The notes under the pieces were generated by a model. That model did not search any database. It was not told the DNA's origin and saw only the letters and a list, made by a program, of their open reading frames with translations. A stretch of DNA of 64,000 nt from Roseateles saccharophilus (GTDB lineage Bacteria; Pseudomonadota; Gammaproteobacteria; Burkholderiales; Burkholderiaceae_C), in contig NZ_SMBU01000021.1 of NCBI RefSeq assembly GCF_004342485.1, positions 1 through 64,000 of the forward strand, in the 5' to 3' direction. Position numbers and translations under genes: made by a program. How positions within the stretch are numbered: the first letter of the stretch is position 1; the number at the start of each line of letters is the position of its first letter. Shown here piece after piece: positions 33,848-42,319 of the stretch.

Positions 33848-34960
33848 ATGCCGATGAATCACCGACCGAAGCCCGGTCCCGCCACGATCGCAGCCGGCGC
33901 GGGGGCTCTCGCCCTGGGCCTGTGCAGCTTCGCGTGGGCCACCCCCACGCCACTGCCCCAGTACACGCCCGAGGCCAAGGTCTCGGGCGTCATCCGCAAC
34001 CACGGCTTCGGGCTGGGCGGTGTGCTCAAGGAATGGGAGCAGGCCTTCCAGAAGCACCACCCCGGCGTGACGTTCGAGGACAAGCTGCCGACCAGCGATG
34101 CCGCCATCCCCGCGCTCGTCACGGGAGTGACCGACCTTGCGCCCGATGGCGGGGAAGCCACGCTGACCGAGAACCTGGCCTTCTTCGAGGTCTACGGCTA
34201 CCCGCCGACCGAGATCACCGTGGCCTCGGGCGCCTTCGACGTGGACGGCAAGTCCAACGGGCCGGTCATCTTCGTGCACAAGGACAACCCCATCGCGTCC
34301 CTGAGCCTCAAGCAGCTCGACGGCATCTTCGGTGCCGCGCGCAGCGCCGGCATGCGCGGGTTCAAGTGGACGCCGTCCGACGGCCGCGGCGCCGAGCTGG
34401 ACATTCGCACCTGGGGGCAGCTGGGCCTGAAGGGCGAATGGGCCGACAAGCCCATCCAGACCTATGGGCACGCGCCGTCCGGGACCACACGCTTCTTCCA
34501 GTGGAAGGTGCTGGGCAACGGCGACAAGTGGAACCCCAACTACCGCGAGTACGTCGAGACCGGAAGCAAGATGATCGCCGACGAGGATCGCACCGAGCAG
34601 CGGCTGGGACTGCAGTCGATGTTGCGCAAGGAGCTGTCCCACGACCGCTACGGCATCGCCTGGACCGTGATGCCGCAGGCCAAGGGCGTCGCGGGCGTCA
34701 AGGCCATCGCGCTTTCGCCCTCGGAGGGCGCGGCGCCGGTGGCTCCCAGCAAGGAGAGCTTTCAGGAGCGCCGCTATCCGCTGGTGCGCAGCATCTACAT
34801 CTTCCTGAACCGCAAGCCCGGAACGCCCCTCGAACCCAGGCTGCGCGAGTTCCTGCGCTTCGTCCTGAGCCGGGAGGGCCAGCAGATCGTCGAGCGCAAC
34901 GGCAGCTACCTGCCATTGCCGGCCGAGATGGTGCAACAACAAAGACAGAAGCTGGATTGA
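33848..34960 (+). CDS. PstS-like periplasmic binding protein (PBP 3)
   Basis: A protein of 370 residues (ATG 33848; ATG 33854 is an alternative). The signal peptide ends about SFAWATP. Family segments: IRNHGFGLGGVLKEWEQAF, HHPGVTFEDKLPTSDAAIPA, VIFVHKDNPIASLSLKQLD, RTWGQLGLKGEWADKPI, APSGTTRFFQWKVLG (close to the SGTT ligand loop of PstS) and LREFLRFVLSREGQQIVERN. It lies 14 bp after the TonB receptor, so it is likely the periplasmic partner of that receptor. Ligand unknown. Confidence 0.85.
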   Translation: MPMNHRPKPGPATIAAGAGALALGLCSFAWATPTPLPQYTPEAKVSGVIRNHGFGLGGVLKEWEQAFQKHHPGVTFEDKLPTSDAAIPALVTGVTDLAPDGGEATLTENLAFFEVYGYPPTEITVASGAFDVDGKSNGPVIFVHKDNPIASLSLKQLDGIFGAARSAGMRGFKWTPSDGRGAELDIRTWGQLGLKGEWADKPIQTYGHAPSGTTRFFQWKVLGNGDKWNPNYREYVETGSKMIADEDRTEQRLGLQSMLRKELSHDRYGIAWTVMPQAKGVAGVKAIALSPSEGAAPVAPSKESFQERRYPLVRSIYIFLNRKPGTPLEPRLREFLRFVLSREGQQIVERNGSYLPLPAEMVQQQRQKLD

Positions 34961-34963
34961 GCG

Positions 34964-35737
34964 GTGCAGAACCAGGACATGCCGAGCCGGCTCAACAAGG
35001 TTCCCGACGTCGCCCTGGGCTTCTGGATCATCAAGATCATGTCGACCACGGTGGGGGAAACGGTCGCCGACTATCTGGCCGTCGAGGCGGGGCTCGGGCA
35101 GGGCATCACCGCCGGCATCATGGGGACCCTGCTGGCCGTCGCGCTCTGCATGCAATTGCAGGCCCGCAGCCATGTGCCCTGGATGTACTGGCTGACCGTG
35201 GTGCTGGTCAGCGTGGTGGGCACGCAGATCACCGACGTGCTGACCGACCGCCTGGAGGTCAGCCTCTATGCCAGCACGGCGGTGTTTGCCGCGGCCCTGA
35301 TCGCGATCTTCTCGATCTGGTTCAGGAGCGAACGGACCCTTTCGATCAGCGCCATCGACACCCGCCCCCGGGAGCTCTTCTACTGGGGCGCCATCCTGTG
35401 CACCTTTGCCCTCGGCACGGCCGCCGGCGACCTGGCGACCGAAGCCCTGGGCCTGGGCTTCCAATGGGGCGTCATCGCCGGCTGCGCGCTGATCGCACTC
35501 ACAGCACTGGCCTACTTTCTCGGGGCGGACATCGTGCTGAGCTTCTGGATCGCCTACATCCTGACGCGCCCCCTGGGCGCGGCGCTGGGGGATCTGCTGT
35601 CGCAGTCACCGGCATACGGCGGCTTCGGCCTTGGCGCGAAGGCGACCAGCATCGCCTTCCTGATGGTCATCGTCAGCCTGGTCGCGCTCGAGCAACGCGG
35701 GCGGCGACAGGCCTTGGCCAGCCCCGCGTCGCCCTGA
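34964..35737 (+). CDS. COG4705-type integral membrane protein (paralogue 2)
   Basis: A protein of 257 residues with GTG 34964 three bases after the PBP 3 stop; ATG 34979 (MPSRLNKVPDVALG) is an alternative. It shares long blocks with the protein at 27205-27987: [51 protein letters not shown] and SFWIAYILTRPLGAALGDLL. It has about seven membrane segments and an internal repeat. No function is known. One paralogue is placed with the first regulatory system and one with the second, so the two systems probably respond to related signals. Confidence 0.8.
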   Translation: MQNQDMPSRLNKVPDVALGFWIIKIMSTTVGETVADYLAVEAGLGQGITAGIMGTLLAVALCMQLQARSHVPWMYWLTVVLVSVVGTQITDVLTDRLEVSLYASTAVFAAALIAIFSIWFRSERTLSISAIDTRPRELFYWGAILCTFALGTAAGDLATEALGLGFQWGVIAGCALIALTALAYFLGADIVLSFWIAYILTRPLGAALGDLLSQSPAYGGFGLGAKATSIAFLMVIVSLVALEQRGRRQALASPASP

Positions 35738-35783
35738 ATCGGCCACGCCCGTTCCGCCCAATCCGCATCCAAAGGAGAACGCC

Positions 35784-36353
35784 TTGCAACCCATGGGGCC
35801 CGCCCACCCGTCCCTGCAGCCCAGCACCCGCTACACCACCACCGCCATCGTGCTGCACTGGCTGGTCGCCCTGGGCCTCGTGGCGGCGTTCTGCATCGGC
35901 ATCTACATGGGCGACCTGCCCCGCTCGCCCACCAAGCTGCAGATCTACGGCTGGCACCGGACGGCCGGCATCACGGTGCTGGCGCTGGTGCTTGCCCGGC
36001 TGTTCTGGCGCGCCACCCACCACCCTCCCGCGGACCTGCCCATGCCGGCCTGGCAGGCCACCGCGGCCCATGCCCTGCACGGCCTGATGTACGCGCTGAT
36101 GCTCACCGTCCCGCTGGCCGGCTGGGCCATGAGCTCGGCCAAGGGCCAGCCGGTGGTCTGGTTCGACGTGCTGACGCTGCCCGGCCTGCTGCCTGCCGAC
36201 AGGCCGCTCGCGCATCAGCTCGAAAAACTGCACAGCCTGCTGTCCTGGGTCCTGCTGGCCTCGGTGGCCCTGCACCTGGCCGCCGCGCTCAAGCACCATG
36301 TCATCGACAAGGACGGCCTGCTCGACCGCATGCGGCCGGGCAAGGCCGCATGA
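35784..36353 (+). CDS. Cytochrome b561 family membrane protein
   Basis: A protein of 189 residues. TTG 35784 has AAGGAG six bases upstream, so it is a likely start; ATG 35793 is possible. Four hydrophobic helices carry histidines usual for two b-type haems: TAIVLHWLVALGLVAAFCI, IYGWHRTAGITVL, LHGLMYALMLTVPLAGWAM and EKLHSLLSWVLLASVALHLA. Members pass electrons across the inner membrane, for example between quinol and periplasmic acceptors. In this unit it may reduce or oxidise a periplasmic ligand such as a metal complex; that is inference. Confidence 0.88.
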   Translation: MQPMGPAHPSLQPSTRYTTTAIVLHWLVALGLVAAFCIGIYMGDLPRSPTKLQIYGWHRTAGITVLALVLARLFWRATHHPPADLPMPAWQATAAHALHGLMYALMLTVPLAGWAMSSAKGQPVVWFDVLTLPGLLPADRPLAHQLEKLHSLLSWVLLASVALHLAAALKHHVIDKDGLLDRMRPGKAA

Positions 36354-36461
36354 GCATCATGCCGATGGCCGCTCTCGGCCGAGGGCGCGGGCGCACTGCC
36401 GCACAATGAGCCATGCCGCACAAGCCCGTCCGAGGCTTGGCCGGCCGAAGGAGACAAGGCG

Positions 36462-37124
36462 ATGAAGATCCTGGTCATTGAAGATCAAGAACGGCTCGGG
36501 CGCTTCCTGCAGCAGGGCCTGTCCGAGTGCTCGTATACCGTGACCTGGGTGCGCAACTGCGCCGATGCCTCGGACGCCCTGGCCGAATCCAGCTACGACG
36601 CGATCGTGCTCGACCTGGGCCTGCCCGACGGCGACGGGCTCGACCTGCTGCGCCGCTGGCGCGCCAGCGGCTTCAAGGAGCCCGTGCTCATCCTCAGTGC
36701 CCGCGACGGCGTGCAGGACCGCGTCAAGGGCCTGGACCTCGGCGCGGACGACTATCTGCCCAAGCCATTCAGCCTGGAGGAACTGCTCGCGCGCGTGCGC
36801 TCCCTGGTGCGCCGCCAGTCCACCGTCAAGCAGGTGGTGTTCGAACATGCCGGCATCCGCCTGGACCTGCTCAGCCACACGGTGCAGATGAACGGCAAGC
36901 CCGTGGACCTGACCAGCCGTGAGTACGCGCTGCTCGAGGTCTTCATGCAGAACCAGGGCCGCATCCTGCCGCGCACGCTGATCTCCGAAAAGATCTGGTC
37001 CTCCCACTACGACGTCGACACCAACCTGCTCGACGTCTACATGAGCCGGCTGCGCGCCAAGCTCGAGGTCCCCGGCAAGCAGCTGTTCAAGACGGTGCGG
37101 GGCGTCGGCTACCAGTTCATCTGA
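36462..37124 (+). CDS. OmpR-family response regulator (CopR/CzcR-like), candidate TTCAG-box regulator
   Basis: A protein of 220 residues preceded by AAGGAGACAAGGCG. The receiver domain has MKILVIEDQERLGRFLQQ, phosphoacceptor aspartate in DAIVLDLGLPDGDG and lysine in DDYLPKPFSLEEL. The winged helix has LTSREYALLEVFMQNQGRIL and VRGVGYQFI. No kinase gene is adjacent; the only unpaired kinase in the window is at 56099-57460, at the far end of the same locus. OmpR-type proteins bind 11-bp-stepped direct repeats, exactly the form of the six TTCAG boxes. The third box begins over this gene's own stop codon. Confidence 0.9.
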   Translation: MKILVIEDQERLGRFLQQGLSECSYTVTWVRNCADASDALAESSYDAIVLDLGLPDGDGLDLLRRWRASGFKEPVLILSARDGVQDRVKGLDLGADDYLPKPFSLEELLARVRSLVRRQSTVKQVVFEHAGIRLDLLSHTVQMNGKPVDLTSREYALLEVFMQNQGRILPRTLISEKIWSSHYDVDTNLLDVYMSRLRAKLEVPGKQLFKTVRGVGYQFI

Positions 37125-37174
37125 AAACCGGTTCAGGTTTGCTAAAGCACGGGTTCAGGTTCCCGCCCTAGCAT
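37121..37174 (+). promoter_or_regulatory. TTCAG-box promoter 3 (RND operon)
   Basis: CTGAA at 37121 (overlapping the regulator stop), TTCAG at 37132, a weak TAAAG at 37143 and TTCAG at 37154; TAGCAT starts at 37169, 15 bp after the start of the last half-site. The adaptor gene starts 37 bp after it. Confidence 0.75.
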
Positions 37175-37210
37175 GGCTTCTCGCGGGGCGCCCGCCCGTT
37201 CGAGAGGCCG

Positions 37211-38323
37211 ATGAAGATCAGAACAAGAGTTTTCGTGGTGGCAGCCGGGGCCGTTGCCGCCGTGTTGGCGGTGGCAGCCGCCGTGACGCTGGGCAAGGCC
37301 GCCGACAAGCCGGCCGCCGCCAAGCCGCCTCCACTCGTCAGCACCGCGCCGGCCGTCGTGCGCGACCTGCCGATCCAGTTCGATGCGCAGGGCCACCTCG
37401 TGCCGCTGCAGCAGGTGGACGTGCGGCCGCAAGCCACCGGCACTATCCGCGCCATCCACTTCAAGGAGGGCGAGGAGGTCAAGGCCGGCCAGCTGATGTT
37501 CACGCTGGACGCCAGCGACGTGGCCGCGCAACTCAGCAAGGCCCGGGCCGCAGCCGCGCAAGTGCAGGCACAGCTCGACGAGGCGCAGCGCGACCTGGCC
37601 CGCTCGCGCCAGCTCGCCCGGGACAATTTCTATTCGGCCAGCGTCGTCGATGCGGCCGAGGGAAAGGTCGAGTCGCTGCGCGCCCAGCTCGACGCGATGC
37701 ATGCCGACATCGACGGCAGCCGCGTGCTGGTGGACCGCACCCGCGTCGTCGCGCCGATGGCGGGCCTGACCGGCGCGCTGTCCGTCCACCCCGGCAGCCT
37801 GGCGCAGCAGGGCGCGACGACGCCGCTGGTCAACGTCGTGCAGATGGACCCCATCGGCGTGGAGTTCACGCTGCCCGAGGCCGAACTGCCGACGCTGCTG
37901 TCGGCACGCGCGACGGGTGCGGTCACGGTGGCGCTGACCGCACCGGATGGCTCGACCGTCGAAGGCCGGCTGGTCTTCATCAACAACAGCGTCGACACGG
38001 CCACCGGCACCATCGGCCTGAAAGCCGCCTTCCCGAACACCCGCCGGCTGTTGTGGCCCGGCTCGTTCGCCAAGCTGCGCGTGACGGCGGGTGTCGACCA
38101 CGGTGCACTGACGCTGGCGCCGCAGAGCGTGCTCGAAGGTCCCGACGGGCGCTTCGTCTATGTGCTCGACGGCGCCGGCGCCAGGGTGGCGGTCAAGCCC
38201 GTCAAGCTGCTGCGCATCCAGGATCAGCTCGCGGTCGTCGCGGGCCTCGCGGGCGGCGAGCGCGTCGTCACCGAAGGCCAGCAGGGCCTGAAGGACGGCA
38301 TGGCGGTGAGGTTGGCGAAATGA
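37211..38323 (+). CDS. RND efflux periplasmic adaptor (membrane fusion protein)
   Basis: A protein of 370 residues with an N-terminal membrane or signal segment (RVFVVAAGAVAAVLAVAAAV). The lipoyl/hairpin halves are visible: GHLVPLQQVDVRPQATGTIR, HFKEGEEVKAGQLMFTLD, then a coiled-coil (AAAQVQAQLDEAQRDLARSR) and RVVAPMAGLTGALSVHPGSL. The type is MdtA/AcrA-like. It links the pump to an outer-membrane channel. The stop overlaps the RND gene start (ATGA). No TolC-like gene is in the window. Confidence 0.92.
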   Translation: MKIRTRVFVVAAGAVAAVLAVAAAVTLGKAADKPAAAKPPPLVSTAPAVVRDLPIQFDAQGHLVPLQQVDVRPQATGTIRAIHFKEGEEVKAGQLMFTLDASDVAAQLSKARAAAAQVQAQLDEAQRDLARSRQLARDNFYSASVVDAAEGKVESLRAQLDAMHADIDGSRVLVDRTRVVAPMAGLTGALSVHPGSLAQQGATTPLVNVVQMDPIGVEFTLPEAELPTLLSARATGAVTVALTAPDGSTVEGRLVFINNSVDTATGTIGLKAAFPNTRRLLWPGSFAKLRVTAGVDHGALTLAPQSVLEGPDGRFVYVLDGAGARVAVKPVKLLRIQDQLAVVAGLAGGERVVTEGQQGLKDGMAVRLAK

Positions 38324-41300
38324 GCCTCTCCGAAGCCTGCCTGCGCCGCCCCGTCGCGACGCTGCTGTTCTGGATCAGCGCCGTCACCGCCGGCTTCATC
38401 GCCTGGCTGAACCTGCCGATCTCGGCGCTGCCGCGCTACGACACGCCCGTCATCCAGGTTACGGCCAACTTGGCCGGCGCCAGCCCCGACAACCTCGCCG
38501 CCTCGGTAGCCACCCCGCTGGAAAAGCAGTTCTCCTCGATCCCCGGGCTGCTCACGACGAGCTCGACCAGCATGCAGGGGCAGACCAAGATCACCCTGGA
38601 GTTCGACGAAAGCCGCAGCATTGACGCCGCCGCGGCCGACGTGCAGGCCGCGCTGTTCCGCGCCGGCCGCCAGCTGCCGGCGGAGATGCGCACGCCGCCC
38701 TCCTACAGCAAGGTGAACCCGGCGGACGCGCCCATCCTGCTCGTGGCCCTGAGCTCGCCGACGCTGGCCTTCTCCGCGCTGAACGCCTTCAGCGACAACC
38801 TCATCGTGCCGGCCCTGTCCACCATCAACGGCGTGGCCCAGGTGCAGGTGTCGGGGCAGAAGCGCTATGCGGTGCGCATCCAGGCCGACCCGGCGCGCCT
38901 GGCCGCGCTGGACCTGACGCTGGACGAGGTGGCCGCCGCGCTGCAGACCGCCAACTCCGCCACGCCCACCGGCCAGCTCGACAACCCACGCCAGACGCTG
39001 ACGGTGCAGATGAGCGGCGACCTGATGAAGGCCGCGGACTTCGCCAAGGTGGCCGTGGCCAGCCGCCAGGGCCGCAGCGTGCGCCTGTCCGATGTGGCCA
39101 GCGTGATGGACAGCATCGAGAACGTCCAGAACATGAGCGACGTCAACGGGCGGCCCTCCATCCTGCTGAGCGTCAGCCGCCAGCCCGGCGCCAACACGGT
39201 GGCCGTGGTCGACGCCATCCGCGCCATGCTGCCGCGCCTGCAGGCGCAGCTGCCGCAGTCCGTGTCAGTGCAGCTGCTGAGCGACCGCTCCGTCTCCATC
39301 CGCAACGCCATCCACGACGTCAACCTGACCATCGTGCTGACCGTGGCGCTGGTGGTGCTGGTGATCCTGCTGTTCCTGCGCCGCGCGGCAGCCACCTTCA
39401 TCCCGTCGCTCAGCGTGCCGATCTCGCTGTTCGCCACCTTCGGCCTGATGTACGGGCTGGATCAGAGCCTGGACAACATCTCGCTGCTGGGCCTGACCAT
39501 CGCCGTCGGCCTCGTCGTGGACGACGCCATCGTCGTGCTCGAGGCCATCATCAGCCACATCGAGCGCGGCGATTCGCCGGTCGCCGCCGCGGTAGCCGGC
39601 GCGCGCGACGTGGGCTTCACGGTGATGTCGATCTCGGTGTCGCTGGTGGCGGTGTTCATCCCGATCTTCTTCATGCCCGGCGTCGTCGGCCGGCTGTTCC
39701 ACGAGTTCGCCGTCGTCGTGTCCATCGCGATCCTGGTGTCGGCGGTCGTGTCGCTCACGCTGATCCCGATGCTGGTGCCGATGCTGATGAGCCCCGAGTC
39801 GCTGCACCGCCCCGAGCCGGGCTGGAGCAAGCTGTTCGAGCGGGCCTTCGAGCGCTCGCTGGCCGCCTATATGCGCGCGCTGGACGTCGCCCTCGCCCAC
39901 CGCAACTTCGTGCTGCTCGTCGGCGCGGCCACCGTGGCGGCCACCGCCTGGCTTTACCTTACGGCGCCCAAGGGATTCTTTCCGCAGGAGGACATCGGGC
40001 AGCTCGTCGCCAACGTCGACACGCCCCAGGACATGTCCTATGCCGGGCGCCTCGTCGTCGTGCGCCGGCTGCAGGCCATCGTGATGGCCGACGCCAGCGT
40101 GGCCGGCGTGGCGACCAAGGTCGACCACGACACCAGCCAGCTCACCATCGACCTGAAGGAGCGCGGCCGGCGCCCCGAGCTGCCGGCCGTGCTCGCGCAA
40201 TTGCGCAAGGCCACGAGCGGCATCCCCGGCATCCGCGTGTTCTTCAGCCCCGTCCAGAACCTGCGTGTGGGCGGGCGCAGCTCCAAGAGCACCTACCAAT
40301 ACACCTTGCAGGCGATCAGCGCGCTGGCGCTGGACCAGTGGGCCGACAAGCTGGTGAACCGGCTGCGTGCGTCCGACGTGCTGATCGGCGTGAACAGCGA
40401 CTACCAGAAGAACAGCCTGGAGGCCCGGGTCGACGTGGACCGCGACAAGGCGGCGCAGTTCGACGTGGACCTGAGCGCCATCCGCACTTCGCTGTACTCG
40501 GCCTTCGGCAGCCGCCAGGTGTCCACCATCCGCGCGCCCGAGGACAGCTACCAGGTCATCCTCGAAGTGGCCGACGAGGCCCGTCGCGACGAGAGCGACA
40601 TCCTCGGCCTCGAAGTGCGCAGCCGGGCAGGCCGGCGCGTGCCGCTGGGCGCCTTCGCGACGGTGACGCGCGGCAAGGGCACCATCGCCGTCAACCACGA
40701 GGCGCAGCTGCCGTCGGTCACGCTGTCCTTCGACCTCGCGCCGGGCAGATCGCTCTCCGACGCCGCCGCGGCCATCCATGCCGCCGAGGCCGAGCTGCAT
40801 CTGCCCATCACCGTGTTCGGCGCCTTCAGCGGCCAGGCGGCGCTCTACCAGCAGTCGCAGACGGCGCAGCTGTGGCTGATCCTCGCCGCCGTCGCCGTCA
40901 TCTACGTCATCCTCGGCATGCTGTACGAAAGCTGGGTGCACCCGCTGACCATCCTGCTGGGCATCCCGTCCGCGGCGGTGGGCGCGCTGCTGGCACTGAG
41001 GCTGATGGGCATGGAGCTGAGCTTCATCGCGATGATCGGCGTGCTGCTGCTGATCGGCATCGTGAAGAAGAACGCCATCATGATGATCGACTACGCCATC
41101 TCGGCGCGGCGCGACGAGGGCCTGCCGGCCGTCGAAGCCATCCGCCAGGCCTGCCGGCAGCGCTTTCGCCCCATCATGATGACGACGCTGTGCGCGCTGA
41201 TGGGCGTGCTGCCCATCGCGCTGGGCCTGGGCGCCGGCGCCGAGCTGCGCCAGCCGCTGGGCGTGGCCATCGTCGGCGGCCTGCTGCTGTCGCAGCTGAT

Positions 41301-41415
41301 CACGCTCTTCATCACGCCGGTGCTCTACCTGCTGTTCGACCGCGCCGGGGCTCAATCCAGCGTCGACAAGCGCCTGAGTTCCTCGGCACGCTCCTGCGCG
41401 TTCAGCGGCAGGTAG
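38320..41415 (+). CDS. RND-family (HAE1-type) efflux pump
   Basis: A protein of 1031 residues starting at ATG 38320. Twelve transmembrane helices; typical segments are RRPVATLLFWISAVTAGFIA, then a periplasmic porter domain, the proton-relay helix LGLTIAVGLVVDDAIVVLEA with the two aspartates, and GVLLLIGIVKKNAIMMIDYA in the second half. It is closest in form to MdtB/MdtC and other drug-type pumps, not the CzcA metal type (no DFGxxVDGAVVMVEN). The last 21 residues after LYLLFDRAG are antisense to the end of the next gene (64-bp convergent overlap), so the native C-terminus may have been altered. Substrate unknown. Confidence 0.92.
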   Translation: MSLSEACLRRPVATLLFWISAVTAGFIAWLNLPISALPRYDTPVIQVTANLAGASPDNLAASVATPLEKQFSSIPGLLTTSSTSMQGQTKITLEFDESRSIDAAAADVQAALFRAGRQLPAEMRTPPSYSKVNPADAPILLVALSSPTLAFSALNAFSDNLIVPALSTINGVAQVQVSGQKRYAVRIQADPARLAALDLTLDEVAAALQTANSATPTGQLDNPRQTLTVQMSGDLMKAADFAKVAVASRQGRSVRLSDVASVMDSIENVQNMSDVNGRPSILLSVSRQPGANTVAVVDAIRAMLPRLQAQLPQSVSVQLLSDRSVSIRNAIHDVNLTIVLTVALVVLVILLFLRRAAATFIPSLSVPISLFATFGLMYGLDQSLDNISLLGLTIAVGLVVDDAIVVLEAIISHIERGDSPVAAAVAGARDVGFTVMSISVSLVAVFIPIFFMPGVVGRLFHEFAVVVSIAILVSAVVSLTLIPMLVPMLMSPESLHRPEPGWSKLFERAFERSLAAYMRALDVALAHRNFVLLVGAATVAATAWLYLTAPKGFFPQEDIGQLVANVDTPQDMSYAGRLVVVRRLQAIVMADASVAGVATKVDHDTSQLTIDLKERGRRPELPAVLAQLRKATSGIPGIRVFFSPVQNLRVGGRSSKSTYQYTLQAISALALDQWADKLVNRLRASDVLIGVNSDYQKNSLEARVDVDRDKAAQFDVDLSAIRTSLYSAFGSRQVSTIRAPEDSYQVILEVADEARRDESDILGLEVRSRAGRRVPLGAFATVTRGKGTIAVNHEAQLPSVTLSFDLAPGRSLSDAAAAIHAAEAELHLPITVFGAFSGQAALYQQSQTAQLWLILAAVAVIYVILGMLYESWVHPLTILLGIPSAAVGALLALRLMGMELSFIAMIGVLLLIGIVKKNAIMMIDYAISARRDEGLPAVEAIRQACRQRFRPIMMTTLCALMGVLPIALGLGAGAELRQPLGVAIVGGLLLSQLITLFITPVLYLLFDRAGAQSSVDKRLSSSARSCAFSGR

Positions 41416-42317
41416 CCGAGCGCCCCATCGGCGATGAGCTGCTGGCCCTCGGAGGACAGCAGCAGGCGCAGCAGTTCGCGCGCCAGCGGGTCGACGCGCC
41501 GCGTGGCCGGGTCGGTGCGCAGGTAGATCAGCAGGTGGCGGTCCAGCGGGTAGCGGCCGGAGACGATGTCCTCGGGCGTGCCGGCGAATGCGGGCCCGCC
41601 GTCCTGCGTCGACAGCGGCACGGGGCGCACGCCCGGCACGCCGCGGTTCAGCGACCCGAAGCCCAGCGCCAATGGGTCGGCCGCGACGCAGGCGACCGCG
41701 TCGCGCGATTGCACGAAGCCGCGCAGGCCCGGCGCGAAGGACGCGAGGCCCAGTCGGCGCAGCATCAGCGCACCCAGCGCCGTCACGGGCGCCATGCCGC
41801 AGAGGTGGATGGGGCGTTTGGCCCACTCCCCTGCAAGGCCGAGCGGGCCCCAGCTCGTCACCTCGCCCGAAAACACCCGCGCCAGCTGCGCCAGGCTCAG
41901 GCTGGCGACCGGGTTGCGCGCATCGACGAAGACGCCCAGGGGCGCGGACAGCGCCGCCGGGTTCAGCGAATCGTGCGCGACTCGAAAAGGCAGCGGCACG
42001 CCGCCGCCGGTCAGCCTCGCGTAATCGGCCAGCTCGGCGGCGGAGAACTCCGCGCCCATCGGCGCGAACAGCGAGATGCCGCGCGCCAGCGCCTGTGGTG
42101 CGGTGCGGGTGCCCTTGAGGACCAGCTCGAAGCGGGCCTCGGGATGCGCGCGCTGGAACAGCGCCGTGATGGCGGCCAGCATGTCCTGCATGTCGTTGTA
42201 GCCGACGATGCGGACCGCACCGTCGGCGTTCAGATAGGGCGCCGGCTCGGCCGCCACGCCCGGGCCACCGGCGAGCAGGGCCAGCGCGGCCACCAGCAAG
42301 CGGCGCCGGCCGTGCAT
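41352..42317 (-). CDS. PstS-like periplasmic binding protein (PBP 4)
   Basis: A protein of 321 residues with a signal peptide (MHGRRRLLVAALALLAGGPG). Family segments: VRIVGYNDMQDMLAAITALF, LKGTRTAPQALARGISLFAP, VFVDARNPVASLSLAQLARV, TSWGPLGLAGEWAKRPIHL and LARELLRLLLSSEGQQLIAD. It starts two bases after the stop of the citrate-lyase-like large subunit and is last in that operon. Its 3' end overlaps the RND pump gene by 64 bp on the opposite strand. Ligand unknown. Confidence 0.82.
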   Translation of the reverse strand: MHGRRRLLVAALALLAGGPGVAAEPAPYLNADGAVRIVGYNDMQDMLAAITALFQRAHPEARFELVLKGTRTAPQALARGISLFAPMGAEFSAAELADYARLTGGGVPLPFRVAHDSLNPAALSAPLGVFVDARNPVASLSLAQLARVFSGEVTSWGPLGLAGEWAKRPIHLCGMAPVTALGALMLRRLGLASFAPGLRGFVQSRDAVACVAADPLALGFGSLNRGVPGVRPVPLSTQDGGPAFAGTPEDIVSGRYPLDRHLLIYLRTDPATRRVDPLARELLRLLLSSEGQQLIADGALGYLPLNAQERAEELRRLSTLD

Positions 42318-42319
42318 GT

